Positions 52,688-63,600 of a DNA stretch of 64,000 nucleotides are shown in pieces. The notes under the pieces are model-generated. The model was given only the letters and a program-made list of their open reading frames with translations. It was not told the origin of the DNA and ran no database searches. The stretch is from Winogradskyella psychrotolerans (lineage in GTDB: Bacteria > Bacteroidota > Bacteroidia > Flavobacteriales > Flavobacteriaceae): the NCBI RefSeq assembly GCF_018860565.1, contig NZ_JAHKPS010000018.1:248001-312000 (forward strand). The letters are read 5' to 3'. How positions within the stretch are numbered: position 1 is the stretch's first letter; each line of letters begins with the position of its first letter. Position numbers and translations under genes: made by a program.

Positions 52688-53413
52688 CTAAAAATTAATC
52701 ATAGGAACTTCAATAAACAATAGCTCATTATCGGTTTTGGCGGTTATATTAAAACTATCCGTTTCTGAAATCCCTATAGCATCTCTAGACGCTAAAATAT
52801 CTCCTTCAATTTTGGCTTTACCAGAAATCAACATCACATAAACACCATGAGCCTTTCCTTTTAGTTGATATGTGAATGCTTCGCCTTCTGACAAATCAAT
52901 TCTTGAAAGCTTAGCATCTTGATGAATTTTAAGACTTTCTGTATCACTATCATCAAAAGCTGTTACTAATGTTTGAAGCTGTCCTTTTCGACCTTCAGCT
53001 TTAAATGTTTTTTGATCATAACGTGGCGCAACATTTCGTTTTTGTGGAATTATCCAAATTTGAAATAAACTTAAATGCTCATCAAGCGATCCATTAATTT
53101 CAGAATGTTGAACGCCTGTTCCTGCTGACATCACTTGTACTTCGCCTGGAATTACAGCTTGCCAATCATCATTCATATTATCGCGATGTTTTAAAACACC
53201 TTTTAATGGTATGGTTATAATCTCCATATTATCATGAGGATGTGTTCCAAACCCCATTTTTGGTGCTATAATATCATCATTTAAGACTCTTAATGCACCA
53301 AAATGCACGCGTTCAGGATTATTCCAACTTGCAAAACTAAAGGAATGTTTAGCTTGTAACCATCCATGATCTGCAAAACCTCTAGTGTTTGCTTTATGTA
53401 GTACTTTTTTCAT
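52688..53413 (-). CDS. pirin family protein (YhhW-like)
   Basis: A 241-residue bicupin. The metal site of pirins is visible as His58 and His60 in FGTHPHDNMEI and His103 and Glu105 in VQHSEING. YhhW-type pirins have quercetinase (2,3-dioxygenase) activity in vitro and respond to redox stress. It is the last gene of an operon with marR, a GNAT, an FMN reductase and a DoxX-like gene, which fits a response to quinones or other electrophiles. It has a strong terminator. The exact substrate is unknown. Confidence 0.92.
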   Translation of the reverse strand: MKKVLHKANTRGFADHGWLQAKHSFSFASWNNPERVHFGALRVLNDDIIAPKMGFGTHPHDNMEIITIPLKGVLKHRDNMNDDWQAVIPGEVQVMSAGTGVQHSEINGSLDEHLSLFQIWIIPQKRNVAPRYDQKTFKAEGRKGQLQTLVTAFDDSDTESLKIHQDAKLSRIDLSEGEAFTYQLKGKAHGVYVMLISGKAKIEGDILASRDAIGISETDSFNITAKTDNELLFIEVPMINF

Positions 53414-53438
53414 GATAATGTCCTTTTATTGATTTTAA

Positions 53439-53876
53439 CTAGCGCATTTTATCGAGCAGATCACTTAATTGTTCCGCTTCAGCCTCACTTAAATTTTGAA
53501 TTAACTCTTTATTCATATCATCAGGAATTGTGTTTAACAAATCCAAACCTTGCTCTGTGATTTCAATTTTAACCACACGCCTATCGTGTTCTGATGGCAA
53601 ACGTTTAATTAATTGCTTAGCACAGAGTTTATCCATTAATCGTGTAGCATTAGGTGAACGTTCTAACATTCTATTTTTAATAGTCTGTACTTTCAAAGGT
53701 TCGTTAGCTCCTCTTAAAATTCTTAAAATATTATACTGTTGCTGTGAAATTCCAAAGGCTTTAAAAGATTCGCTTTGAATACTCGTAATCCAATTAGCAG
53801 TATAAATAATGTTTAGAAGCGCCTTAACTCTATTGTTTTCAAATTTTGAATTAATATCTTTAGATAAGTCTCCCAT
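53439..53876 (-). CDS. MarR family transcriptional regulator
   Basis: A 145-residue winged-helix regulator of the MarR type: QQYNILRILRG, then VQTIKNRMLERSPNATRLMDKL as the recognition helices and the wing with SEHDRRVVKIEITEQG. Members bind DNA as dimers and release it on contact with phenolic compounds or oxidants. It is the fourth gene of the doxX-like/FMN reductase/GNAT/marR/pirin operon and probably represses it; a candidate operator lies upstream of the first gene. Conserved Cys residues are few (one Cys, in DKLCAK), so sensing through a single thiol is possible. Confidence 0.9.
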   Translation of the reverse strand: MGDLSKDINSKFENNRVKALLNIIYTANWITSIQSESFKAFGISQQQYNILRILRGANEPLKVQTIKNRMLERSPNATRLMDKLCAKQLIKRLPSEHDRRVVKIEITEQGLDLLNTIPDDMNKELIQNLSEAEAEQLSDLLDKMR

Positions 53877-53899
53877 ATTTAATAGTCTTAGAATTCTTT

Positions 53900-54181
53900 T
53901 TAAGCTTTAATGTCATCATATTGCGTAGTCTTACCAAAAACTTTGGCGACATAAGGGCAACTTGCTGTAGCTTGTAATTTGTTTTCTCTTGCGAAATCTG
54001 CAACCGCTTCTATTAATTTATGACCAAGATTTTGCCCTCTGTAATTCGGGTCAATCTCTGTGTGATTGATATCGATAAGACCTTCATTAACGTATGCATA
54101 CGCAATTTCACCAATTTCTTTTTCATTATCTAAAAGATAGAATCTATTGTTCTTATTTGATGTGTCGTGTTTTAATTCCAT
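53900..54181 (-). CDS. short GNAT-like N-acetyltransferase (YjdJ type)
   Basis: A 93-residue protein of the compact GCN5-like type. The acetyl-CoA loop is NYRGQNLGHKLIEA, and the C-terminal motif TASCPYVAKVFGK is typical of the YjdJ/NATD1 branch. The acceptor is not known. It is two bases from the stop-start junction with the FMN reductase gene and sits in the MarR operon, so it may help with damage or detoxification. Confidence 0.88.
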   Translation of the reverse strand: MELKHDTSNKNNRFYLLDNEKEIGEIAYAYVNEGLIDINHTEIDPNYRGQNLGHKLIEAVADFARENKLQATASCPYVAKVFGKTTQYDDIKA

Positions 54182-54183
54182 GA

Positions 54184-54714
54184 TTATAGACTGTTTTTAA
54201 AATGTTCCACTTTATTCAACAATTCTGTATTTAAATCGTCATTAGTAATCTTACCATCAGAAAAATTATCATAAAATGACGGTAGAGAAAACTGCCCTAC
54301 AATATTAGCATCATGTCTTGGAAAACGATCAGCAGCCAATTCTAAAACCGAAGCTCCACCTCTAGCTCCTGGCGATGTTGCCATAAGTAATAACGGTTTG
54401 CTTAAAAACGTTTTTTGCTCTACTCTAGAAGCCCAATCAAATATGTTTTTGAACGCTGACGTATATGCACCATTATGTTCTGCTAAAGCGATTATAAAAC
54501 CATCAGCTCCTTTTAAATGATCTACAAAAGCTACAGCTTGCTCAGGAAAACCTTGAGCCTGTTCTTTGTCTGAACTATAAATAGGCATTTCAAAATCGTT
54601 TAAATCTAATACTGTTGTACTAACTCCATCTACTAATTGGGATGCGTAAGTGGCTAATTGTTTATTAATTGAAGTACTGCTATTACTTCCTGCAAATGCG
54701 ATAATATGCTTCAT
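54184..54714 (-). CDS. NAD(P)H-dependent FMN reductase family protein
   Basis: A 176-residue flavodoxin-like reductase. The FMN phosphate loop is AGSNSSTSINKQLA near the N terminus, the flavin-ring region is ALAEHNGAYTSAFKN and LLMATSPGARGG follows. Such enzymes reduce flavins, quinones or azo compounds with NAD(P)H. In this MarR operon a role as a quinone reductase is likely, although the substrate is not fixed by sequence. Confidence 0.9.
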   Translation of the reverse strand: MKHIIAFAGSNSSTSINKQLATYASQLVDGVSTTVLDLNDFEMPIYSSDKEQAQGFPEQAVAFVDHLKGADGFIIALAEHNGAYTSAFKNIFDWASRVEQKTFLSKPLLLMATSPGARGGASVLELAADRFPRHDANIVGQFSLPSFYDNFSDGKITNDDLNTELLNKVEHFKNSL

Positions 54715-54731
54715 TGATTTCTTATTTAGGT

Positions 54732-55085
54732 TTAATTTATTTTTTTATAAAAGATATATGATACCATTAGTAAAACAAATGCTAATACTGCTGCCATTTG
54801 CTCACCATCGCCAATCATATAATGAGCAAAAAAGGCCAATATAAATGCAAAAAAGAAGCCTGAATACGCCCATTCCTTCAAAGTTTTTAAACCTGGTGCC
54901 CAAAGCACTATCAACCCTAGTAATTTAACAACAGCATAGGGATATATAATATAAGATGGATATCCAAAATTTGTGAATGCCATTACCATATCGTCATGTT
55001 TAAAAAAGTACATGCTAATGGAAAATAACATTAACAAAGTTAATAAGCCTGTAGCTACATAATAAATAATTTTATTTTTTTTCAT
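54732..55085 (-). CDS. DoxX-like membrane protein
   Basis: A 117-residue protein with four transmembrane helices (about 8-25, 43-62, 72-88 and 94-112), matching the DoxX/DoxD-like fold. FTNFGYPSYIIYPYAVVKLLGLIVL is the characteristic second region, which I shorten here. DoxX proteins are linked to thiol and quinone redox balance in the membrane. It is the first gene of the MarR operon, directly behind the candidate operator and promoter. Confidence 0.85.
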   Translation of the reverse strand: MKKNKIIYYVATGLLTLLMLFSISMYFFKHDDMVMAFTNFGYPSYIIYPYAVVKLLGLIVLWAPGLKTLKEWAYSGFFFAFILAFFAHYMIGDGEQMAAVLAFVLLMVSYIFYKKIN

Positions 55086-55106
55086 TTTTTCTATGTTTTA
55101 ATGATA

Positions 55107-55114
55107 CAAATCTA
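55107..55114 (-). promoter_or_regulatory. -7 promoter box of the MarR-type operon
   Basis: Read on the minus strand as TAGATTTG, a perfect TAnnTTTG element, 21 bases before the doxX-like start codon. Confidence 0.5.
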
Positions 55115-55130
55115 CAACAAAACAAATTAG

Positions 55131-55150
55131 TTTCCAAGGAAAATAATTCC
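55131..55150 (-). promoter_or_regulatory. candidate MarR operator
   Basis: A TTTCC-AA-GGAAA inverted repeat (55131-55142) with a third half-site TTCC at 55147-55150, in the -33 region of the promoter above. Its position would let a bound MarR dimer block transcription. Confidence 0.5.
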
Positions 55151-55229
55151 ATGTAATATTATTTAGCAAAACATTCGCTTTCCAAACATCGTTTCGTTTT
55201 GTAAATTCGTGCAAAACAAATCTGTATTA

Positions 55230-56858
55230 ATGGATATCAAATTCAACCAAAACGAAGACCACAATAAACTTTTAGTTTCTGATCTAAAAAAACGCTTTGC
55301 AAAAGTAAAGCTAGGTGGTGGCGAAAAAAGTATAGAAAAACATCACGCAAAAGGCAAAATGACAGCTCGAGAGCGTATAAACTATCTGTTAGACCCAAAA
55401 TCTAAATCTATAGAGATTGGTGCTTTTGCAGGTGAAGGCATGTATGAGCAATATGGTGGTTGTCCTTCTGGAGGTGTCGTTGTAAAAATGGGCTATATTA
55501 AAGGTAAACAATGTATTGTTGTTGCTAATGATGCCACAGTAAAAGCTGGAGCCTGGTTTCCTATTACAGGAAAAAAGAATTTACGTGCTCAGGAAATTGC
55601 CATAGAAAACCGTTTGCCAATTATATATTTGGTGGATAGCGCTGGAGTTTTTCTACCAATGCAGGATGAGATTTTCCCAGATAAAGAACACTTTGGGCGT
55701 ATTTTTAGAAATAATGCTGTAATGAGCAGTATGGGAATTACGCAAATTGCCGCTGTTATGGGAAGTTGTGTTGCTGGTGGTGCTTATTTACCAATTATGA
55801 GTGATGAAGCTTTAATTGTAGATAAAACCGGAAGTATTTTCTTAGCGGGAAGCTATTTAGTAAAAGCTGCCATAGGTGAATCTATAGATAATGAAACCTT
55901 AGGAGGAGCAACAACACACTGTGAAATTTCTGGAGTTACAGACTACAAAGCTAAGGATGATAAAGATGCTTTAGATAAAATTAGAAACATCGTTGATAAA
56001 ATCGGTGATTTTGATAAAGCAGGTTATAATAGAACTGATTCTAAAAAACCAAAAGAGAATCCGGATGATATCTATGGAATTCTTCCAAAAAGTCGTGCTG
56101 ACCAATACGATATGAAAGAAATCATAAAGCGTTTGGTAGATAACTCTGAGTTTGACGAATACAAACAGGATTATGGCAAAACTATTATCACAGCTTATGC
56201 TAGAATTGAAGGTTGGGCTGTTGGAATTGTTGCCAATCAAAGAAAATTAGTAAAAAACAAAAAAGGTGAAATGCAATTTGGCGGTGTTATTTATAACGAC
56301 TCTGCTGATAAGGCAACGCGCTTTATAGCCAATTGTAATCAGAAGAAAATTCCTTTGGTCTTTTTACAAGATGTCACAGGATTCATGGTTGGTAGTAAAT
56401 CTGAACATTCTGGTATTATAAAGGATGGTGCTAAAATGGTAAATGCAGTTAGTAATTCTGTAGTTCCAAAATTCACTATTGTTTTAGGAAATAGCTATGG
56501 TGCCGGAAACTATGCGATGTGTGGAAAAGCTTATGACCCAAGGTTAATTGCAGCTTGGCCAAGTGCCGAACTTGCTGTGATGAGTGGTAATTCTGCGGCT
56601 AAAGTTTTATTACAGATTGAAACGGCTTCGCTAAAGAAAAAAGGCGAAAAAATAACAAAAGAAAAGGAAGAAGAATTATTTAATAAGATTAAAGATAGAT
56701 ACGATGATCAAGTATCTCCTTATTATGCTGCTTCTCGTATTTGGACCGATGGTGTAATCGATCCTTTAGATACCAGAACGTGGATTTCTATGGGCATAGA
56801 AGCCGCAAATCATGCTCCTATTGAAAAACCATTTAATATGGGTGTGTTACAAGTTTAA
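55230..56858 (+). CDS. acyl-CoA carboxylase carboxyltransferase (beta) subunit
   Basis: A 542-residue biotin-dependent carboxyltransferase of the methylcrotonyl/propionyl-CoA carboxylase class. The acyl-CoA site GGCPSGGVVVKMGY and the carboxybiotin-binding LQDVTGFMVGS and GNSYGAGNYAMCG are clear. The type resembles MccB (leucine breakdown) most, but the substrate is not certain. The ATG at 55230 (MDIKFNQN) is preferred over an upstream GTG. The biotin-carrier alpha subunit is not adjacent. A TAAATTCG promoter-like box precedes it, and a strong terminator follows. Confidence 0.88.
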   Translation: MDIKFNQNEDHNKLLVSDLKKRFAKVKLGGGEKSIEKHHAKGKMTARERINYLLDPKSKSIEIGAFAGEGMYEQYGGCPSGGVVVKMGYIKGKQCIVVANDATVKAGAWFPITGKKNLRAQEIAIENRLPIIYLVDSAGVFLPMQDEIFPDKEHFGRIFRNNAVMSSMGITQIAAVMGSCVAGGAYLPIMSDEALIVDKTGSIFLAGSYLVKAAIGESIDNETLGGATTHCEISGVTDYKAKDDKDALDKIRNIVDKIGDFDKAGYNRTDSKKPKENPDDIYGILPKSRADQYDMKEIIKRLVDNSEFDEYKQDYGKTIITAYARIEGWAVGIVANQRKLVKNKKGEMQFGGVIYNDSADKATRFIANCNQKKIPLVFLQDVTGFMVGSKSEHSGIIKDGAKMVNAVSNSVVPKFTIVLGNSYGAGNYAMCGKAYDPRLIAAWPSAELAVMSGNSAAKVLLQIETASLKKKGEKITKEKEEELFNKIKDRYDDQVSPYYAASRIWTDGVIDPLDTRTWISMGIEAANHAPIEKPFNMGVLQV

Positions 56859-56884
56859 AGTAATTTGTAAATATAACCACATAA

Positions 56885-56914
56885 AAAAAGAGCGCAAATT
56901 GCGCTCTTTTTTTT
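56885..56914. terminator. bidirectional terminator after the carboxylase gene
   Basis: A GAGCGC/GCGCTC stem extended by A and T pairs, with an 8-base T run. Confidence 0.9.
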
Positions 56915-56930
56915 ATATAATAATATGCTA

Positions 56931-57113
56931 TTAAAGGGTTAACCCTTCACGTTTAGCTTTCTTTTCTTCTCTAATTTCTTTTAGACGTTCCATTGATGCT
57001 CCAAAAATCCAATAAGGAATAACGAAAGTTAAAAGGAAAATCATTAACCAAAATCCTATAGTTAATATGGTTAAAAATGCTAAAAATCCTAAATATTGAT
57101 CAAAGTCGAACAT
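56931..57113 (-). CDS. small single-helix membrane protein
   Basis: A 60-residue protein with one long or two short hydrophobic segments (about 9-38), a short WIFGASMERL stretch and a very basic C-terminal helix (REEKKAKREG). It has a clear start and lies alone between terminators. Similar small proteins are found in flavobacteria with no known function. Confidence 0.6.
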   Translation of the reverse strand: MFDFDQYLGFLAFLTILTIGFWLMIFLLTFVIPYWIFGASMERLKEIREEKKAKREGLTL

Positions 57114-57212
57114 AATTCTTGTATCGTTTACGTTTTGTTAGTACAAAGATATAACCAAAATATAAGTTTTACAACAGGTAATCTTAGTTTTATTAACAGG
57201 TTATTAAAAAAT

Positions 57213-57575
57213 TTATAGAGACTTCATTAATAAATCTGCTGTAGCCGGATTTGTAGCCAAGGGCACATTGTGTACATCACACAGTCTCATTAACATAAGA
57301 ATATCTGGTTCATGCGGATGGCGATCTAATGGATCTCTAAAAAACAAGACCATATTACACTGTCCTTCTGCTACTCGCGCTGCTATTTGAGCATCTCCTC
57401 CTAAAGGACCAGATAATAACGCATTAACATTAAAACCTGCTTTAGAGACTTTTTCTCCAGTTGTTCCTGTAGAAACTAGGTTGATATTTTTGTGATGTAA
57501 AATTTCGCTATGCTCATTTAAAAATTGAACCATTTCTGCTTTTTTTCCATCGTGAGCTATTATAGCTATTTCCAT
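57213..57575 (-). CDS. mgsA: methylglyoxal synthase
   Basis: A 120-residue enzyme that turns dihydroxyacetone phosphate into methylglyoxal and phosphate, a bypass used when sugar phosphates pile up. The active-site motifs are STGTTGEKVSKAG (phosphate binding), SGPLGGDAQIA (catalytic Asp) and FFRDPLDRHPHEPD (catalytic His region). It is the last gene of an operon with pfkA, gapA and a sugar-kinase-like gene, which fits control of triose-phosphate flow. Confidence 0.95.
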   Translation of the reverse strand: MEIAIIAHDGKKAEMVQFLNEHSEILHHKNINLVSTGTTGEKVSKAGFNVNALLSGPLGGDAQIAARVAEGQCNMVLFFRDPLDRHPHEPDILMLMRLCDVHNVPLATNPATADLLMKSL

Positions 57576-57576
57576 A

Positions 57577-58440
57577 TTAAAGATTTTTAACGTGATACTC
57601 GACTAAACCTTCTATTGGTCGTCTTACAAAATTACCGACTTTAAATCCGTATTCTTTGGCTACTTGCTTAATTTCATCTTGTCCAAAATAGGCAATAGAA
57701 CCTGCAAAATGAACTGGAGTTCCTGCTTTTAATTCTTCTTTATATTGAAGAATCATATTTTCTGCAAACAGACGAATTCCTTTAGTTATGATATTACTAA
57801 TATATTCAGAATCCTTATTAATAAACATAAACTCTGCATGGTCTGCTAAATAAGCACTAGGATTGGTTTGCTTATAAAGGTTATACTTAATATAATCAGC
57901 ATCCAGATTATGTTTGTGAGCAAAAGCCACGCTAATAGTATCTGGCATCTTTTTAAAATAGTAATCCCTAATTAATTGCTTACCAAAATAGTTTCCGCTA
58001 GCATCATCCATTAGTATAAATCCAAGACTTGACACACGCTGATGTAGGTCTCTACCATCGTAATAACTACAATTTGATCCCGTTCCTAATATACAAACTA
58101 CAGCAGCTTCATCATTTGAATTAATGCACGCTCTCACTGCAGCATAAGTATCTTCTCTTACTTCTACTATAGCACTTGTAAAGAACGATTCTAGTATCAT
58201 TTTCAATAAAAGTCTAGGCTTTTCTGTGCCACATCCTGCTCCATAAAAGTAAACATGTGTAACCTCATTAGCTATTGCCATTAGCTCTTTACTTTTTCGG
58301 ATCGTTTTATTGAGTTTCTTTTCAGCAACAATTGCCGGATTTAAGCCTTTAGTTCTTATTTTATCAACTGCTTGCTTACCGTTTTTATCTATCGCAATCC
58401 AGTCGCATTTTGTTGAACCTCCATCTGTAATTAGAATCAT
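57577..58440 (-). CDS. BadF/BadG/BcrA-type ATPase, N-acetylglucosamine kinase-like
   Basis: A 287-residue ASKHA-fold protein. The phosphate-1 motif is DGGSTKCDWIAID at the N terminus, phosphate-2 is CILGTGSNCSYYDG, and the adenosine region follows near FAGSIAYFG. It resembles eukaryote-type N-acetylglucosamine kinase and the BadF family; a sugar kinase role is the best guess. It is one base from mgsA and downstream of gapA, past a hairpin that may reduce transcription into it. Confidence 0.85.
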   Translation of the reverse strand: MILITDGGSTKCDWIAIDKNGKQAVDKIRTKGLNPAIVAEKKLNKTIRKSKELMAIANEVTHVYFYGAGCGTEKPRLLLKMILESFFTSAIVEVREDTYAAVRACINSNDEAAVVCILGTGSNCSYYDGRDLHQRVSSLGFILMDDASGNYFGKQLIRDYYFKKMPDTISVAFAHKHNLDADYIKYNLYKQTNPSAYLADHAEFMFINKDSEYISNIITKGIRLFAENMILQYKEELKAGTPVHFAGSIAYFGQDEIKQVAKEYGFKVGNFVRRPIEGLVEYHVKNL

Positions 58441-58453
58441 GATACTATTTTTA

Positions 58454-58499
58454 TATAAAAATTCCGTAGCCTATGCAAACACATAATCCTACGGAATTT
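58454..58499 (-). terminator. terminator or attenuator between gapA and the kinase-like gene
   Basis: A perfect 11-base stem (AAATTCCGTAG with CTACGGAATTT) and a 19-base loop, followed by T on the minus strand. It would lower, not necessarily stop, expression of the kinase-like gene and mgsA. Confidence 0.75.
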
Positions 58500-58516
58500 A
58501 AGAATTATATTATAAA

Positions 58517-60537
<2,021 letters not shown>

Positions 60538-60672
60538 TGTCTTAATTATTTATAGTAAAATTAAGAAACTATACATATAATAATGTGACTATTATCATAA
60601 AAAAAATAGCATTAAAGTAATTCAAACGTTTTCGTTAATAAGTATTTTAATATAAATGAAGAATTGAAGGTT

Positions 60673-63600
60673 TTAAGACTGAGTTTTCGTCTTTTTTTTC
60701 TTCATTGTCATGTAATTTGGCATCATTTTTTCCTCGTCACGCTCTTTTTTTTGTGACTTATTTTTAGCCTTTTCATCTTTTTTGTTTTTACCCGAAAAGA
60801 TAATTTGAAGGAGTTCTTTAAAGGTATCAAACTCGACATTATAAGAGAGACCAACACCTTGTGTATACCCTATTTCTTCTCCAAAATTTCTAATACTATT
60901 TTCTCTATTAAAAACTTTGGCTTTAAGTGTTCCGTCTTCATTTAATAAAAGATCTATTTGAACATCTCCACTAATAACTGTTTGACTAGCGCTTCCGAAT
61001 GGCACACCAACTTTACCATTAACTAAAATCTTATCACTTATTTTAGTTTGAAGTGTAACTCCTACTTTATTATTGGTTTGTAATTCTGGTGTGTCTTGTC
61101 CTAGTTCTAAATCGATACCAACATCTAAATTCCCATTATTTGTACCAAAAAGATTATTGACAATCCCTGTTAATCGTTCTGAAATGGTACCTGTAAAATT
61201 AGCACCTCCTAAACCACTAGAAAACCCTCCTGTTGCTAAGAAAATTAAAGCCTGATTGTCACGTTCATCTTTAGAGGACAGCCTGTAATCTAACTCTGAC
61301 TTTACTGTAGAACTTACATTAGGAAATCTAAAATCGAATTGAGGGTCTGGTTGTTCTAATTGACCTGTTAAATGAATTTCGACTTCTACATCTATACTCT
61401 GATTAATAGGATTGTCTAATAATACAGAAGGATTAGCACTACCTTCATACACTGCTTTTAAGTTTAACTCCGCGTTCATTGGATCTCCTTCCCAAACAAT
61501 ACTTCCTCCTTGTTCTACTTTAAACTTTTTTTCTACAACACCTCCATATTTAAAGTTGTATGTTCCGTCATAAACCACAAAATCTCCCCACATATTAAAG
61601 GCGCCATTGGTATTAATTAAAAAGTTTAAACCTCCTACACCTCTACCTTTAATTGTACTACCTGCCTCTTTATCTATAACTATTTCAATAACGGCATTTT
61701 CATTTACATTTAAATCAAAATCTAAGACTAAACCTTTAACTTCAATTAAATCTGAAACCTCTCCTTTTATTCTGGCGGCTTTTTCTTCTGGACTTAAAAA
61801 ATGAATAAAAGAGTTGTCTCCAAAACTTTCAGAATCATTTAATGGAATATAAAACTCTGTTCCAGCTTCTGTTCGTCCGTTTATAACTTTAATAACCAGC
61901 TGATCTGTTGGTCCTTTTATTTCTGCTTTTCCTGAAATAAAACCTGTACCATAATACAGCTCATCTTCTGTTTCCTCAGTGTTTAACACTAAAAGACGAT
62001 CTGTATTTAATTCTAAACCTAATTTCCAATCCGAAAAATTATCATGTGCTATAAACCCATTGAGACTCCCCTTTGAAAAGTATTTAGAATCCGTCATTGA
62101 AACGTCATTAAAAACAAATTGCTGCCCTCTTAATGATACCTTAGAGTCAAAATCAAAACCATAATCTACATTAAGATATGGAATAGACAAACCTGCCCTA
62201 TCTAACAGTAACTCACCATAAATTGCTGGTTTTTTTAAGCTTCCAGTTACATTAGCATAACCAGATACTAAGCCTCTAATATTACTAATAACCCCTTCAC
62301 CCAAAGGGTTTAATGGATCTAATAAAAATTCTTCAAACACTACATCTAAATCTATAATAGGATTATTTTCTGCAACATCAATAACACCTTTAGCGTCTAA
62401 CGATTTTAAATTGTCATTAATTAGTGTTACATCTACATTATAGTTTGTAATAGAGTTATTCCCTTCAATTTTAGCTTTTAAGTTTCCTAAATCATAATCA
62501 TTAACAAAAAGACCACTTACTTCTACATTAGATTTAGGCAAGTACACTCCATTGTTTTGAACCACATCAAGTTTACCATTTACAATACCTTTTAAAGCTA
62601 AACTGTCTATACGTGGCGTAATTTTAACAAGCTGTACATCTTTAAAATCTACATTAAAATCTTTGTTAACTGAATCCTTTACTTTACCAGAAAGCAAAAT
62701 TTCTTCATTATCATGTGTAATTTTAATTGGTGAGATATCGAACGTTTTAAAATCTCTATCAAATCGAATTTTATTTAAGGTATCTTTTTTAGAATTTAAA
62801 AGCCAATCGTAACCTTTAAATAACACATCTGATTTTCTAAAACCAACTACAGATTTATTAGTTTCGTCAATAGTGTAAAATAAATTTAGGTTAAAATCGT
62901 CTGCATTGTTTTCTCCACCTTTAAACTCAGACTTGATGAGTAAAGTATCACGTTTTGTAACATTAATTAAGCTAAATTGAGAAGCGTTGTATATACCTGC
63001 ACCAATACTATCTATTTCTATATACGTGTTATATATTGGGTTGCTATTATCTATGTTTATATTGATATTGTTAGCAAAATAGTCTTTAAATTTAATTTCT
63101 GGCGAATTAAACGTTAATTCAAATCCTTTTTCATCCGTTTCTATTCTACCTTCAATAAACGTGTTACTTCCTATAGTTAAATCCTTAAAAAATACCGCTG
63201 CTATTTTAGAATATATATTGAATCTAAAATTGAGGTATTGCCCTTCTTCTACAATATTTGGAACATAATTCGTGTAAATACTTCCTACTGAATTTTCTAC
63301 TAATCCAATAATATCTTTAGTTTTAAACTGGCCTGAGACTTTTCCATCTATAATATCTGGGGAGTTTATAGTAATGGTACGTTCGGTATCTCTAAAAGAA
63401 GAGACAATATCAAAATCTTGAAAACCATAACTCTTATCTTGATTTTTATACGTTGTATTCTTTATATTAATAGCACCTGTAGCATTGTCTAGTGTTGTAC
63501 CTCTAGCACTCATGGTTACTAAACCTCTAAATTCTGAAATACTATCTCGTGTAACAAAATTTAATTTATTAAGATTGGCATAACCAACATTAGCCTTAAA

